NCBI RefSeq assembly: GCF_003258595.1
Contig: NZ_QHHQ01000001.1
Coordinates: 1,426,001-1,490,000, forward strand
Length of the DNA stretch: 64,000 bases
Reading direction: 5' to 3'
Source: Acuticoccus sediminis
GTDB taxonomy: Bacteria; Pseudomonadota; Alphaproteobacteria; Rhizobiales; Amorphaceae
The notes under the pieces were generated by a model that worked only from the letters and a program-made list of their open reading frames with translations, searched no databases and was not told the DNA's origin. Position numbers and translations under genes: made by a program. This document shows, piece by piece, positions 8,384 through 15,592 of the stretch; positions within the stretch are counted from its first letter, which is position 1; the number at the start of each line of letters is the position of its first letter.

Positions 8384-8929
8384 ATGGAGCGCGGCTCGTA
8401 CTCCTCCGTCGCCAAAATATTCCACTGGCTTACGGTTCTGGCCGTCCTCTTCATGCTGGTGACGGGATTTACCATGACGTACCGGGGCAACCAGCTCGAT
8501 ATCTGGGACGCTCTGACGAACGGGCTCTATTCGAGTCATAAGCTTGTCGGGTTCACGATCTTGTGGCTGACGGCCCTGCGGCTGGTCAACCGCCTGATCC
8601 GCGGAATTCCGCCGATGCGGCCGCGCCTGCCGGTAGCGCAGCGCGTCGTCGCGGCGGCAACGCACTGGGCGCTCTACGCGCTCCTGATCGTCATGCCGCT
8701 CCTCGGCTGGACGGCGGTGTCGATGTTCCCGGCGCTGCAGATCTTCGACTGGTTCTCGCTGCCCGCGCTCACCGCGCCTGACAAGCAGGCCTACGAGGTC
8801 GTCGCCGGATGGCACGTGGTCGGCGCGTTTGTCCTGATCTTCTTCGCCGCGCTCCACATCGGCGCGGCCCTCTTCCACCTGGTCATCAAGCGCGACGGCG
8901 TCTTCATGCGCATGTGGCCCGGACGCTGA
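8384..8929 (+). CDS. Cytochrome b561 family membrane protein
   Basis: This 181-residue protein has four transmembrane helices and should bind two b-type hemes, moving electrons between quinol or small reductants and acceptors at the inner membrane. His14 (IFHW), His52 (SSHKLVG), His144 (AGWHVVG) and His158/His165 near the end are placed like the heme ligands of E. coli CybB. The ATG at 8384 has AAAGAGG 5 bases upstream; an ATG at 8351 in the same frame is an alternative. It starts divergently from ribA and ends 8 bases before the RibD-domain gene, so it is probably cotranscribed with it. Confidence 0.88.
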   Translation: MERGSYSSVAKIFHWLTVLAVLFMLVTGFTMTYRGNQLDIWDALTNGLYSSHKLVGFTILWLTALRLVNRLIRGIPPMRPRLPVAQRVVAAATHWALYALLIVMPLLGWTAVSMFPALQIFDWFSLPALTAPDKQAYEVVAGWHVVGAFVLIFFAALHIGAALFHLVIKRDGVFMRMWPGR

Positions 8930-8937
8930 CCGGCCGC

Positions 8938-9615
8938 ATGCGCATAATCGAAGCGCTGCGGGAGGCGGCGGCGGCCGGCGCCCCGCTCGTCGTGGCGCAG
9001 CTCGGCCAGTCCCTGGACGGACGCATCGCGACCCCGTCCGGCCACTCCCACTACATCAACGGGCCCGAGGCGATCACGTTGCTGCACCGCCTGCGCGCCG
9101 AGGTCGACGCGGTGCTGATCGGCGCCGGGACCGCGCGGGCTGACGACCCGCAACTGACCGTCCGGCACGTCGACGGGCCGAGCCCGGCCCGCGTCCTCAT
9201 CGACCGGCGCCGCTCGGCGGGGGCCCGGCTCAAGCTCCTCGCCGACGACGGCCGCCGGCGCATCGTTTTCGGCGCGCCGCTGGCCGACGACCCACCCGGA
9301 GTCGAGACGATCCCGGCCGACGCGCCGCTGGCGCCCGCCGCCGTGCTGGCGGCGCTCGCCGAGCGGGGACTGAATCGCGTGCTGGTGGAGGGCGGGGCGA
9401 CGACGGTGAGCCTGTTCATCGCGGCCGGGGCGATCGACCGCATCGCCGTCCTCGTCGCGCCGATGATCATCGGCTCGGGACCGACCGGTATCGCGCTGCC
9501 GCCCATCGACCGGCTCGACGGAGCGATCCGGCCGGTCGTCGCCACCGAGACGCTGCCCGGCGGCGACGTGCTGTTCGACTGCGACCTGAGGGGTGGTCAG
9601 AACGTCGCGAGATGA
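8938..9615 (+). CDS. RibD C-terminal domain (pyrimidine reductase) protein
   Basis: The 225-residue protein consists only of the dihydrofolate-reductase-like domain that in RibD reduces the ribosylamino to a ribitylamino pyrimidine with NADPH. Seen motifs are QSLDGRIATPSG, AEVDAVLIGAGTARADDPQL and the nucleotide-binding LVEGGATTVS. No deaminase domain precedes it. The ATG lies 8 bases after the cytochrome b561 gene. Its 3' end overlaps the convergent methyltransferase gene by 19 bases. With the neighbouring GTP cyclohydrolase II it could supply a reduced pyrimidine or pterin intermediate. It could instead be a generic dihydrofolate reductase family member. Confidence 0.85.
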   Translation: MRIIEALREAAAAGAPLVVAQLGQSLDGRIATPSGHSHYINGPEAITLLHRLRAEVDAVLIGAGTARADDPQLTVRHVDGPSPARVLIDRRRSAGARLKLLADDGRRRIVFGAPLADDPPGVETIPADAPLAPAAVLAALAERGLNRVLVEGGATTVSLFIAAGAIDRIAVLVAPMIIGSGPTGIALPPIDRLDGAIRPVVATETLPGGDVLFDCDLRGGQNVAR

Positions 9616-10376
9616 TCGCTGTGGCCGACGAAGATCGCGCTCGCGTCCCGCCGGGCCTCGCGCCACGCGCGGATCTCGCCGGCCCGATCGGGCATGATCT
9701 CCAGCGCCGTCTCCGCCCAGCCGTCCAGCTTGGCGTTCATGAGGTCGGCGTCGAGGGGCGCCGTGAGGGTCCAGGGGCTGTCGGCCACCTCGACCGTGGC
9801 GCCGACGGACTGCAGCGTATCGGTCAGGGCGCCGGCGGCGTCCGGGCCGAGCGCGCGGCCGAAGGACTTCATGCCGCGCTGGTGCGCATTGAAGGCGTCG
9901 ATCATCGCGCCGTCGAACGGATGCTCCGGCTCGACGCGCAGCCGCCCGTCAAAGGTCAGCATCGCCAGAAGCGGGATCCGGTGCCGCGCCAGCGCCTCCG
10001 CCAGCCGGTCCAGGAAGGCCTGCGAGGTGAGGTCGAAGAGGGCGGAGGCGGTGACCGCGTCGGGTGGCTCGGACCAGAGCGGATCGACCGTCAGGTCCGC
10101 GTGGTGGGTGGCGACCCGGAGTCCCTGGTAGTGCTGGAGGTTCTTCTGGGCGACCTGCAGCAGATCGGCGTCAGCGTCGACAAGGGTCCAGTCCTGCGGC
10201 GGGCGTATGTGCGGGAAGAGCTCGCGAACGGTGGCGCCGGTGCCGGAGCCGAGGTCGATCACCCGCAGCGGGCGGCGCAGCGTGTCGGTCAGCTTGGCGA
10301 AGTGCGTCACCAGCGGCGAACGGGCGCGCCGGTCCGCGCCGCTGCGCATGGCGAGCCATGCCGCGGAGAACGTCAT
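9597..10376 (-). CDS. Class I SAM-dependent methyltransferase of the pterin-like island
   Basis: The 259-residue product has motif I VIDLGSGTGATVREL near residue 38 and an acidic strand-2 end in WTLVDADADLLQ. The rest is specific to its own subfamily (WSEPPDAVTASALFDL) and I do not know its substrate. The ATG at 10376 overlaps the stop of the glycosyltransferase gene (ATGA), so the two are translationally coupled in a four-gene minus-strand operon. A modifying step on a pathway product is the likely role. Confidence 0.8.
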   Translation of the reverse strand: MTFSAAWLAMRSGADRRARSPLVTHFAKLTDTLRRPLRVIDLGSGTGATVRELFPHIRPPQDWTLVDADADLLQVAQKNLQHYQGLRVATHHADLTVDPLWSEPPDAVTASALFDLTSQAFLDRLAEALARHRIPLLAMLTFDGRLRVEPEHPFDGAMIDAFNAHQRGMKSFGRALGPDAAGALTDTLQSVGATVEVADSPWTLTAPLDADLMNAKLDGWAETALEIMPDRAGEIRAWREARRDASAIFVGHSDHLATF

Positions 10377-11416
10377 GCCGCGCCCACGGCGCCGGACAGG
10401 CAATCCGCGATCGCAGCGGCGGACATCTCCCAGGTGGCGGCGTCCTTCGCGGCGGCGCGCGCGCCGTCGGACAGCCGGGCGGCGAGGGTCTCGTCCGTCA
10501 GGACACGGCGCAGCGCGTCGGCGAGCGCGACGGGATCGTCGACGTCCACCAGCACCCCCGCCTCGGGCGGGACGACGGAGGGCACGGCGCCGCCACGCGT
10601 CGCGACGATCGGAAGTCCCGACGCCATCGCTTCGAGAAAGACCATACCAAATCCCTCATAGCGCGTGGCCAGCGTGAACAGGGTCGACCCGGCGTAGTGC
10701 TGGCGGATGTCGTCCTCGTGGAGGGCGCCGGTCAACGTCAGCCTGTCCGCCATGGGTGCGGCCATGGCCTCGATCCCGGCTGCCGTCTCGGGATCCCAGG
10801 CGTTCGAGCCGATAATGACCCCTTCCCAGGGAATGTCCATGATCCGGCTCAGGGCGTCGAGGAGAACGTCGTGGCCCTTGCGCGCGATGAGCGATCCGAC
10901 CGCGACGATCTTCGGCGGTGTCACGGGGGTCCGCGGCTGCTGCCAGCGCGGGTCGAGGCCGGGGACCGCGACGGTGATCGCCTCGCGCGGGACGGCGAAG
11001 TCGGACACCAGCGTGTCGGCCGTCGGCGGGCTCGTCACCACGACGCGGGTCGCGACGGTCAGCGCCGACCGCTCGGCGGCGCCATAGCGCGTGGCGTCCG
11101 CCTCGGAGAGGCCGGTCTCGAGCGCCAGCGGGTGATGCACCAGCGCGACGAGCGGCGCCTTGACCTGCCGCAGCGCGCTCGCGGGGAGGACCGAGTAGGC
11201 GAGGCCGTCCACCAGCAGCACGTCCGCGTCGGCGGCCCGAAGCGCGGCGATCGTCTCGTCGATGTCGGACGCGGAGGGGTCGGGGAAGCTCCCCGGCAGG
11301 ACGAGGTGGGTCACCTCGTGGCCGAGCGCCCGCAGCTCGGCCAGCATGCGGCGGTCGTAGCGGTAGCCTCCCGAGGGCGCGTCGATGTCGCCCGGGATGG
11401 CGAACGCGATGCGCAT
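10373..11416 (-). CDS. GT4-family glycosyltransferase
   Basis: This 347-residue GT-B fold enzyme transfers a sugar from an activated donor. The N-terminal domain starts MRIAFAIPGDIDAPSGGYRYDR, with the usual glycine-rich turn. The C-terminal donor domain has KIVAVGSLIARKGHD and the EX7E motif in YEGFGMVFLEAMASG (about residues 265-280). It begins one base after the PTPS-like gene and overlaps the methyltransferase gene. In this context it probably glycosylates a pyrimidine or pterin intermediate rather than a polysaccharide, but that is inference. Confidence 0.87.
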   Translation of the reverse strand: MRIAFAIPGDIDAPSGGYRYDRRMLAELRALGHEVTHLVLPGSFPDPSASDIDETIAALRAADADVLLVDGLAYSVLPASALRQVKAPLVALVHHPLALETGLSEADATRYGAAERSALTVATRVVVTSPPTADTLVSDFAVPREAITVAVPGLDPRWQQPRTPVTPPKIVAVGSLIARKGHDVLLDALSRIMDIPWEGVIIGSNAWDPETAAGIEAMAAPMADRLTLTGALHEDDIRQHYAGSTLFTLATRYEGFGMVFLEAMASGLPIVATRGGAVPSVVPPEAGVLVDVDDPVALADALRRVLTDETLAARLSDGARAAAKDAATWEMSAAAIADCLSGAVGAA

Positions 11417-11417
11417 C

Positions 11418-11816
11418 CTAGATTTTGGCCTCGTACCACGCCTTGGCGATGTGCGACTCGTTCAGCGTCACGCGGATCCGCGCGACGTTGCGCCCGTCGT
11501 CGCCGAGGGTGCCGTCCTTGGCCGCGGCGGCGAGGCGGTCGAAGATCCAGCGGCACAGGACCTCGGTCGTCGAGCGTGTGGACTTGAAGTCCGGCAGCTC
11601 GTCGAGGTTGGCGTAGTTGAGGGGCGCGAGCACCTCCTTCAGCGTCTCGGTCGCGAGGCCGATGTCGATCACGATGTCGTTCGGGCCGAGCGTCTCGGTG
11701 AAAAAGGTCGCGTCCACCACGAAGGTCGCGCCGTGCATGTTCTGCGCGGGGCCGAACGCCGGGCCCGGCAGGCTGTGGGCGATCATGATGTGATCGCGGA
11801 CTTCGAGGGCGTACAT
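11418..11816 (-). CDS. PTPS/QueD-like protein with altered active site
   Basis: The 132-residue protein is the length of a 6-pyruvoyl/6-carboxytetrahydropterin synthase. It keeps the fold landmarks: an early His in MIAHSLPG, an MHGATF segment where QueD has LHGHSF, VIDIG for VIDF, STTEVLCRWIFD for PTSEVLAKWIWD, and a late Glu in LNESH. Key residues are changed. The catalytic Cys four positions before the HGH motif is gone, the second His of HGH is Ala, and the Asp-His pair of LDHH reads LNYA. Only two of three zinc His remain, so ordinary PTPS or QueD chemistry is doubtful. It sits between the MDR and GT4 genes with gaps of 3 and 1 bases. Confidence 0.85.
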   Translation of the reverse strand: MYALEVRDHIMIAHSLPGPAFGPAQNMHGATFVVDATFFTETLGPNDIVIDIGLATETLKEVLAPLNYANLDELPDFKSTRSTTEVLCRWIFDRLAAAAKDGTLGDDGRNVARIRVTLNESHIAKAWYEAKI

Positions 11817-11819
11817 GGT

Positions 11820-12818
11820 CTACTCCGGGGCGTAGTCGAGCGTGATCGCGAGCGGTCCGTCATCCTGGAGCAGGCCGGGGAGGCGGTCGGGCGCGTCGGC
11901 GAATGCAATGCGGTGGGTCAGAAGCACGTCCAGCGCCGGGTCGTCCAGCAACCCCAGGGCGGTATCGAGCCGGCGGGCGTTCGACCACCGCGCCGCGCGG
12001 TTCGCCGGAACCTTGCCGACCTGCGACGAGACCAGCGACAACCGCCGCGAGTGGAAGGCGCCGCCGAGGGGGATCGCCGTCGTCCCTTCGCCGACCCAGC
12101 TCGCCTCGACGATGCGGCCCTCCAGGCCGACCGCGTCGATCGCCGCGGCGAGGGCCGCGCCGCTGCCGCTGGCGTTGATGGCGACGTCGACCTCGCCCGA
12201 CGCCGTCTCGGCGAAGGCCGCGCCCATCGCCTCCGCAAAGGGCCGCTTGGCGACGTCGCGGTCGATCACCGTGACCGTCGTCGCGGGGATGCGGGCGAGG
12301 AGACGTGCGACGAGGAGGCCCACCACGCCGGCACCAATGACGAGGATTTGATCCCCGGGAGCGGCCCCGCTGTCCCATACGACATTGAGCGCCGTCTCCA
12401 TATTTGCGCCCAATGTGGCGCGACGCGGTGGCACCGCGAGGGGCAACGGGATGGCCGAGGCTTGAGGGACCGTCAGATGGGTCTGGTGCGGATGGAGCAC
12501 GAAGACGCGCTCGCCGAGGCGTTCGGCCGGGCCGTCGACGATCTCGCCCACCAGCGCGTAGCCGTACTTCACCGGAAAGGGGAAGGCGCCCTCCTGGTTG
12601 GGGCAGCGCATGCGCTCGGCCTCCGATTCCGGCACCCGGCCCTCCAGAACGAGGCGCTCGGTGCCGCGGCTGACGGCCGAGTGCGTCGCGGCGACGCGCA
12701 CCTCGCCCGCCTCGAGCGGCGGGAGGGGGGCAGGCTGCAGCGCATAGCGACCGGGCGACTCGCACCACAGTGCTGTCGCATGTCGCACCATGCTGGACGT
12801 GGGGAATGATTTGTCCAT
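11820..12818 (-). CDS. MDR-family zinc-binding dehydrogenase, BchC-like
   Basis: This medium-chain dehydrogenase/reductase starts the minus-strand operon. The nucleotide-binding glycine motif is VIGAGVVGLLVA, and an acidic residue follows in VIDRDVAK. The N-terminal half (THSAVSRGTERLVLEGRVP, VKYGYALVGE, VFVLHPHQT) resembles the BchC-like branch of MDR enzymes rather than ordinary alcohol dehydrogenases. The classical structural zinc Cys cluster is absent. The ATG at 12818 has GGGG upstream; 12791 (MVRHATALWCE) is an alternative. It probably oxidises or reduces a pathway intermediate. Confidence 0.82.
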   Translation of the reverse strand: MDKSFPTSSMVRHATALWCESPGRYALQPAPLPPLEAGEVRVAATHSAVSRGTERLVLEGRVPESEAERMRCPNQEGAFPFPVKYGYALVGEIVDGPAERLGERVFVLHPHQTHLTVPQASAIPLPLAVPPRRATLGANMETALNVVWDSGAAPGDQILVIGAGVVGLLVARLLARIPATTVTVIDRDVAKRPFAEAMGAAFAETASGEVDVAINASGSGAALAAAIDAVGLEGRIVEASWVGEGTTAIPLGGAFHSRRLSLVSSQVGKVPANRAARWSNARRLDTALGLLDDPALDVLLTHRIAFADAPDRLPGLLQDDGPLAITLDYAPE

Positions 12819-12927
12819 ATCGCCCCGTCGATAGAACTGACCTGCCGGTGTTGTCGAGTGGCGTTTTCGGCCGCACATGCGGTTCAACCAGTAAGAGTGG
12901 CGCTAGAGGTAAAGGCCAATAGGACCG

Positions 12928-14733
12928 ATGGCTGAGATGACGACACCGACCACGGCCCCTGCGACCATTTCGCCGGCATCGGAGCTGCCGCGACGACTTG
13001 CCGGTCGCCGGATCATCTTTGCCGCGCTCAATATTGCGACGATCGCCGGTCTCGCCGGGGCGATGCTGGCGCTGCTCGCGGCCGACGGCGTCGGCACCGT
13101 CGAGGGGCTGATGTGGGGCGCGTACGTCCTGACCCTGCCGTGGCTGTCGATCGGCTTCTGGAACGCCGTCATCGGCACCGCCGTCATTGCGCGGGGGCCG
13201 CGCCCCGGCGATCCGCTGGCCCTCGATGACGCGGCCGGAACGCCCATCGTCACCCGCACCGCCATCGTCATGACCCTGCGCAACGAGGCGCCGGCGGAGG
13301 CGATCGGCCGGCTGCGGCTCATGCTGGACGACCTCGAAAGCTCCGGCGAGGCGGAGCACTTCGACATCCATGTCCTGTCGGACACGAACGACCCGGCGAT
13401 CGCCGCCGCCGAGGCGGACGAGATGGCCCACTGGCGCCACGGCGCAACCCGCCCCGACCGCATCCACTATCGCCGCCGCACCGACAATCGCGGCTTCAAG
13501 GCGGGCAACATCGAGGACTTCTGCGACGCGCACGCCGGCGACTACGACTTCTTCCTGACCCTCGACGCGGACAGCTTCCTGTCCGCCCGGGTGGTGCTGC
13601 GCCTGGTGCGAACGATGCAGGCCGCACCGCACCTCGGCGTCCTCCAGACCCTCGCCATCGGCACGCCGTCGACGTCGGTCTTCACCCGTACCTTCCAGTT
13701 CGGCATGCGCCACGGCATGCGCGCCTACACCGCCGGCTCGGTCTGGTGGACGGGCGACTGCGGTCCGTACTGGGGCCACAACGCGCTGATCCGCATGGCG
13801 CCCTTCCATGCCCACTGCCGCCTGCCCGAGCTTCCCGGCGACGGCCCGCTCGGCGGTCACGTGATGAGCCACGACCAGGTCGAGGCGGTGCTGATGCGCC
13901 GCGCCGGCTACCACGTCCGCGTCATCGCCGAGGAGAGCGAGAGCTGGGAGGAGAACCCGCCCACGCTGCCGGACTTCATCGGCCGCGAGCTGCGCTGGTG
14001 CCAGGGCAATTTCCAGTACTTTCAGCTTCTCGGCATGCCCGGCCTGAAGCCCGTGAGCCGCGTGCAGCTCGTGCTGGCGATCCTCATGTACGTCGGCGCG
14101 CCGGCGTGGATGGTGTTCATCCTGCTCGGCGCCGGCGCCGTGGCGGCCAACGGGGCGAGCGTGCCGATGGGGTGGGGGCTGGCGCTGGTCGGCGTCATCC
14201 TCTTCATGTGCTTCGCGCCGAAGATCATGGGGCTCCTCGGCGTTTTCGCCAGCCCGACGCAGTCGCGCCGTTACGGCGGGCGGTTCCGCGTGGCGCTTGG
14301 CGGCGCGTTCGAGCTGGTCGCGTCCACCCTGATGGCACCCGCGGTCGCCTTCGCCGTCGCGGTGTTCGCCTTCGGGCTGATGTTCGGCAAGCGGGTCGAG
14401 TGGCGGGCGCAGGCGCGGGCGGTCCGGCAGGTCACGTGGCGCGAGGCCTGGGCGAGCTTCCTGCCGCAGACCGTCTTCGGCATCGCCCTCCTGGCGCTGT
14501 TCGTGGTGGCGGCGCCGAACCTCATCTGGTTCGCGGCGCCGGTCGTCGCCGGGCTCGTCCTGGCGGTGCCGTTCGCGGTGCTGACGTCGGACCCCGGGCT
14601 GGGCCTCGCCATGACGCGCACCGGGGTCTGCGCCATCCCGGAGGAGGCCGTGGTGCCCGCCGCGCTGGTGCGGCTGCGGCAGATCAAGGTCTCGCAGGGC
14701 GGCGACCCGGGCGCGGTCAGCGCCACCGCGTGA
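12928..14733 (+). CDS. opgH: Glucans biosynthesis glucosyltransferase H (OpgH/MdoH)
   Basis: OpgH is the inner-membrane GT2 enzyme that polymerises beta-1,2 osmoregulated periplasmic glucan from UDP-glucose. The 601-residue protein has two N-terminal helices (about 28-50 and 62-88) and a catalytic domain with DADS (213-216), the RRTDNRGFKAGNI motif, GPYWGHNALIRM, SHDQ with the putative base D316 and ELRWCQGN for the QxxRW region. Several C-terminal helices follow. It is shorter than E. coli OpgH (about 850) and lacks the long N- and C-terminal extensions. No opgG lies in the window. It is divergent from the MDR gene. Confidence 0.85.
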   Translation: MAEMTTPTTAPATISPASELPRRLAGRRIIFAALNIATIAGLAGAMLALLAADGVGTVEGLMWGAYVLTLPWLSIGFWNAVIGTAVIARGPRPGDPLALDDAAGTPIVTRTAIVMTLRNEAPAEAIGRLRLMLDDLESSGEAEHFDIHVLSDTNDPAIAAAEADEMAHWRHGATRPDRIHYRRRTDNRGFKAGNIEDFCDAHAGDYDFFLTLDADSFLSARVVLRLVRTMQAAPHLGVLQTLAIGTPSTSVFTRTFQFGMRHGMRAYTAGSVWWTGDCGPYWGHNALIRMAPFHAHCRLPELPGDGPLGGHVMSHDQVEAVLMRRAGYHVRVIAEESESWEENPPTLPDFIGRELRWCQGNFQYFQLLGMPGLKPVSRVQLVLAILMYVGAPAWMVFILLGAGAVAANGASVPMGWGLALVGVILFMCFAPKIMGLLGVFASPTQSRRYGGRFRVALGGAFELVASTLMAPAVAFAVAVFAFGLMFGKRVEWRAQARAVRQVTWREAWASFLPQTVFGIALLALFVVAAPNLIWFAAPVVAGLVLAVPFAVLTSDPGLGLAMTRTGVCAIPEEAVVPAALVRLRQIKVSQGGDPGAVSATA

Positions 14734-14814
14734 CCGGGCGACGGTTCGGCCGGGACCGAACCTTCGGCGCCTCGTCACCGACTATCGGTGGTCTCGCCAA
14801 CGGGAGAGACCGCC

Positions 14815-15123
14815 ATGCTGACATGCGTGATCCGCTACCATATCGACCCGACGAAGCGGGACGCGTTCCACCGCTACGGCGCGGCCTGGGCCGAGGCGAT
14901 CCCGCGCTGCGGCGCCGACCTCGTCGGCTACTTCGCGCCGCACGAGGGCTCGACGACGCTGGCCTACGGCATCTACCACATCGAGAGCCTCGCCGCCTAC
15001 GAGGCCTATCGCGCCCGCCTCGCCGCAGATCCGGTCGGCCGGAGCAACTACGAGTTCGCCCGGGCGGAGAGGTTCATCCTGCGTGAGGACCGCACCTTCC
15101 TGAAGCGGGCGGTGGCACCTTGA
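14815..15123 (+). CDS. NIPSNAP-family protein
   Basis: The 102-residue protein has a single ferredoxin-like alpha/beta unit of the NIPSNAP type: an opening strand MLTCVIRYHIDP, then KRDAFHRYGAAWAE, TLAYGIYHIESLAAYEAYRARL and a closing strand ending in LKRA. Proteins of this fold bind small molecules or act in dimers; the role of this one is unknown. The ATG at 14815 is preferred over an upstream frame because GGGAGA lies 7 bases before it. Confidence 0.8.
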   Translation: MLTCVIRYHIDPTKRDAFHRYGAAWAEAIPRCGADLVGYFAPHEGSTTLAYGIYHIESLAAYEAYRARLAADPVGRSNYEFARAERFILREDRTFLKRAVAP

Positions 15124-15205
15124 GGCACCGCCAATGCTGCACGATAGCGCTTGATGTTCCATAAATGTTCTGACTATCCTGCCCGCCAACGACAAGGGGT
15201 GGAAC

Positions 15206-15586
15206 ATGGCGCACAGAAGCCGGCTCGGGGCGATCGTGGTGGACTGCAGGACCGAGGATCTCAGCGAGGCGCTCGCCTTCTGGACCGCCGCGCTCGGCGC
15301 GCCGGGGACCATCGATCCGGACGGCAAGTACGCGGTCCTCGAGGGAGGGGACGGCCTGCCCAAGCTGCTGCTGCAGGCGGTCGACCACGACAGCCGCGTC
15401 CACCTCGACATCGAGACGGACGACATCCCGGCAGAGGTGGCGCGCATCACCGCGCTCGGCGGCAGGCCCGTGGCCGAGTTCCCGCGCTGGACGGTGATGG
15501 AGGCGCCGACCGGGCACCGCTTCTGCGTCGTCCGCCCGCAGCGCGACGGGCTGGAGGAGGACGGCACCCTCTGGAACGCGGACTGA
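15206..15586 (+). CDS. VOC / glyoxalase-like domain protein
   Basis: The 126-residue protein is one vicinal oxygen chelate module. It starts LGAIVVDCRTEDLSEALAFWTAALG, the usual strand-helix opening, and ends in FPRWTVMEAPTGHRFCVV, which carries the glyoxalase-like PxGxxF pattern. His71 in RVHLDIE and other polar residues could bind metal, but the substrate cannot be read. AGGGG stands 6 bases before the ATG. It converges on the protease-like gene with a 6-base gap. Confidence 0.8.
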   Translation: MAHRSRLGAIVVDCRTEDLSEALAFWTAALGAPGTIDPDGKYAVLEGGDGLPKLLLQAVDHDSRVHLDIETDDIPAEVARITALGGRPVAEFPRWTVMEAPTGHRFCVVRPQRDGLEEDGTLWNAD

Positions 15587-15592
15587 CCGCCC

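Noticed and set aside
11860-14778. 972-codon minus-strand frame spanning the MDR gene and opgH
   Set aside because: It is antisense to opgH over most of its length, and its translation is Arg/Gly/Asp-rich without any motif.
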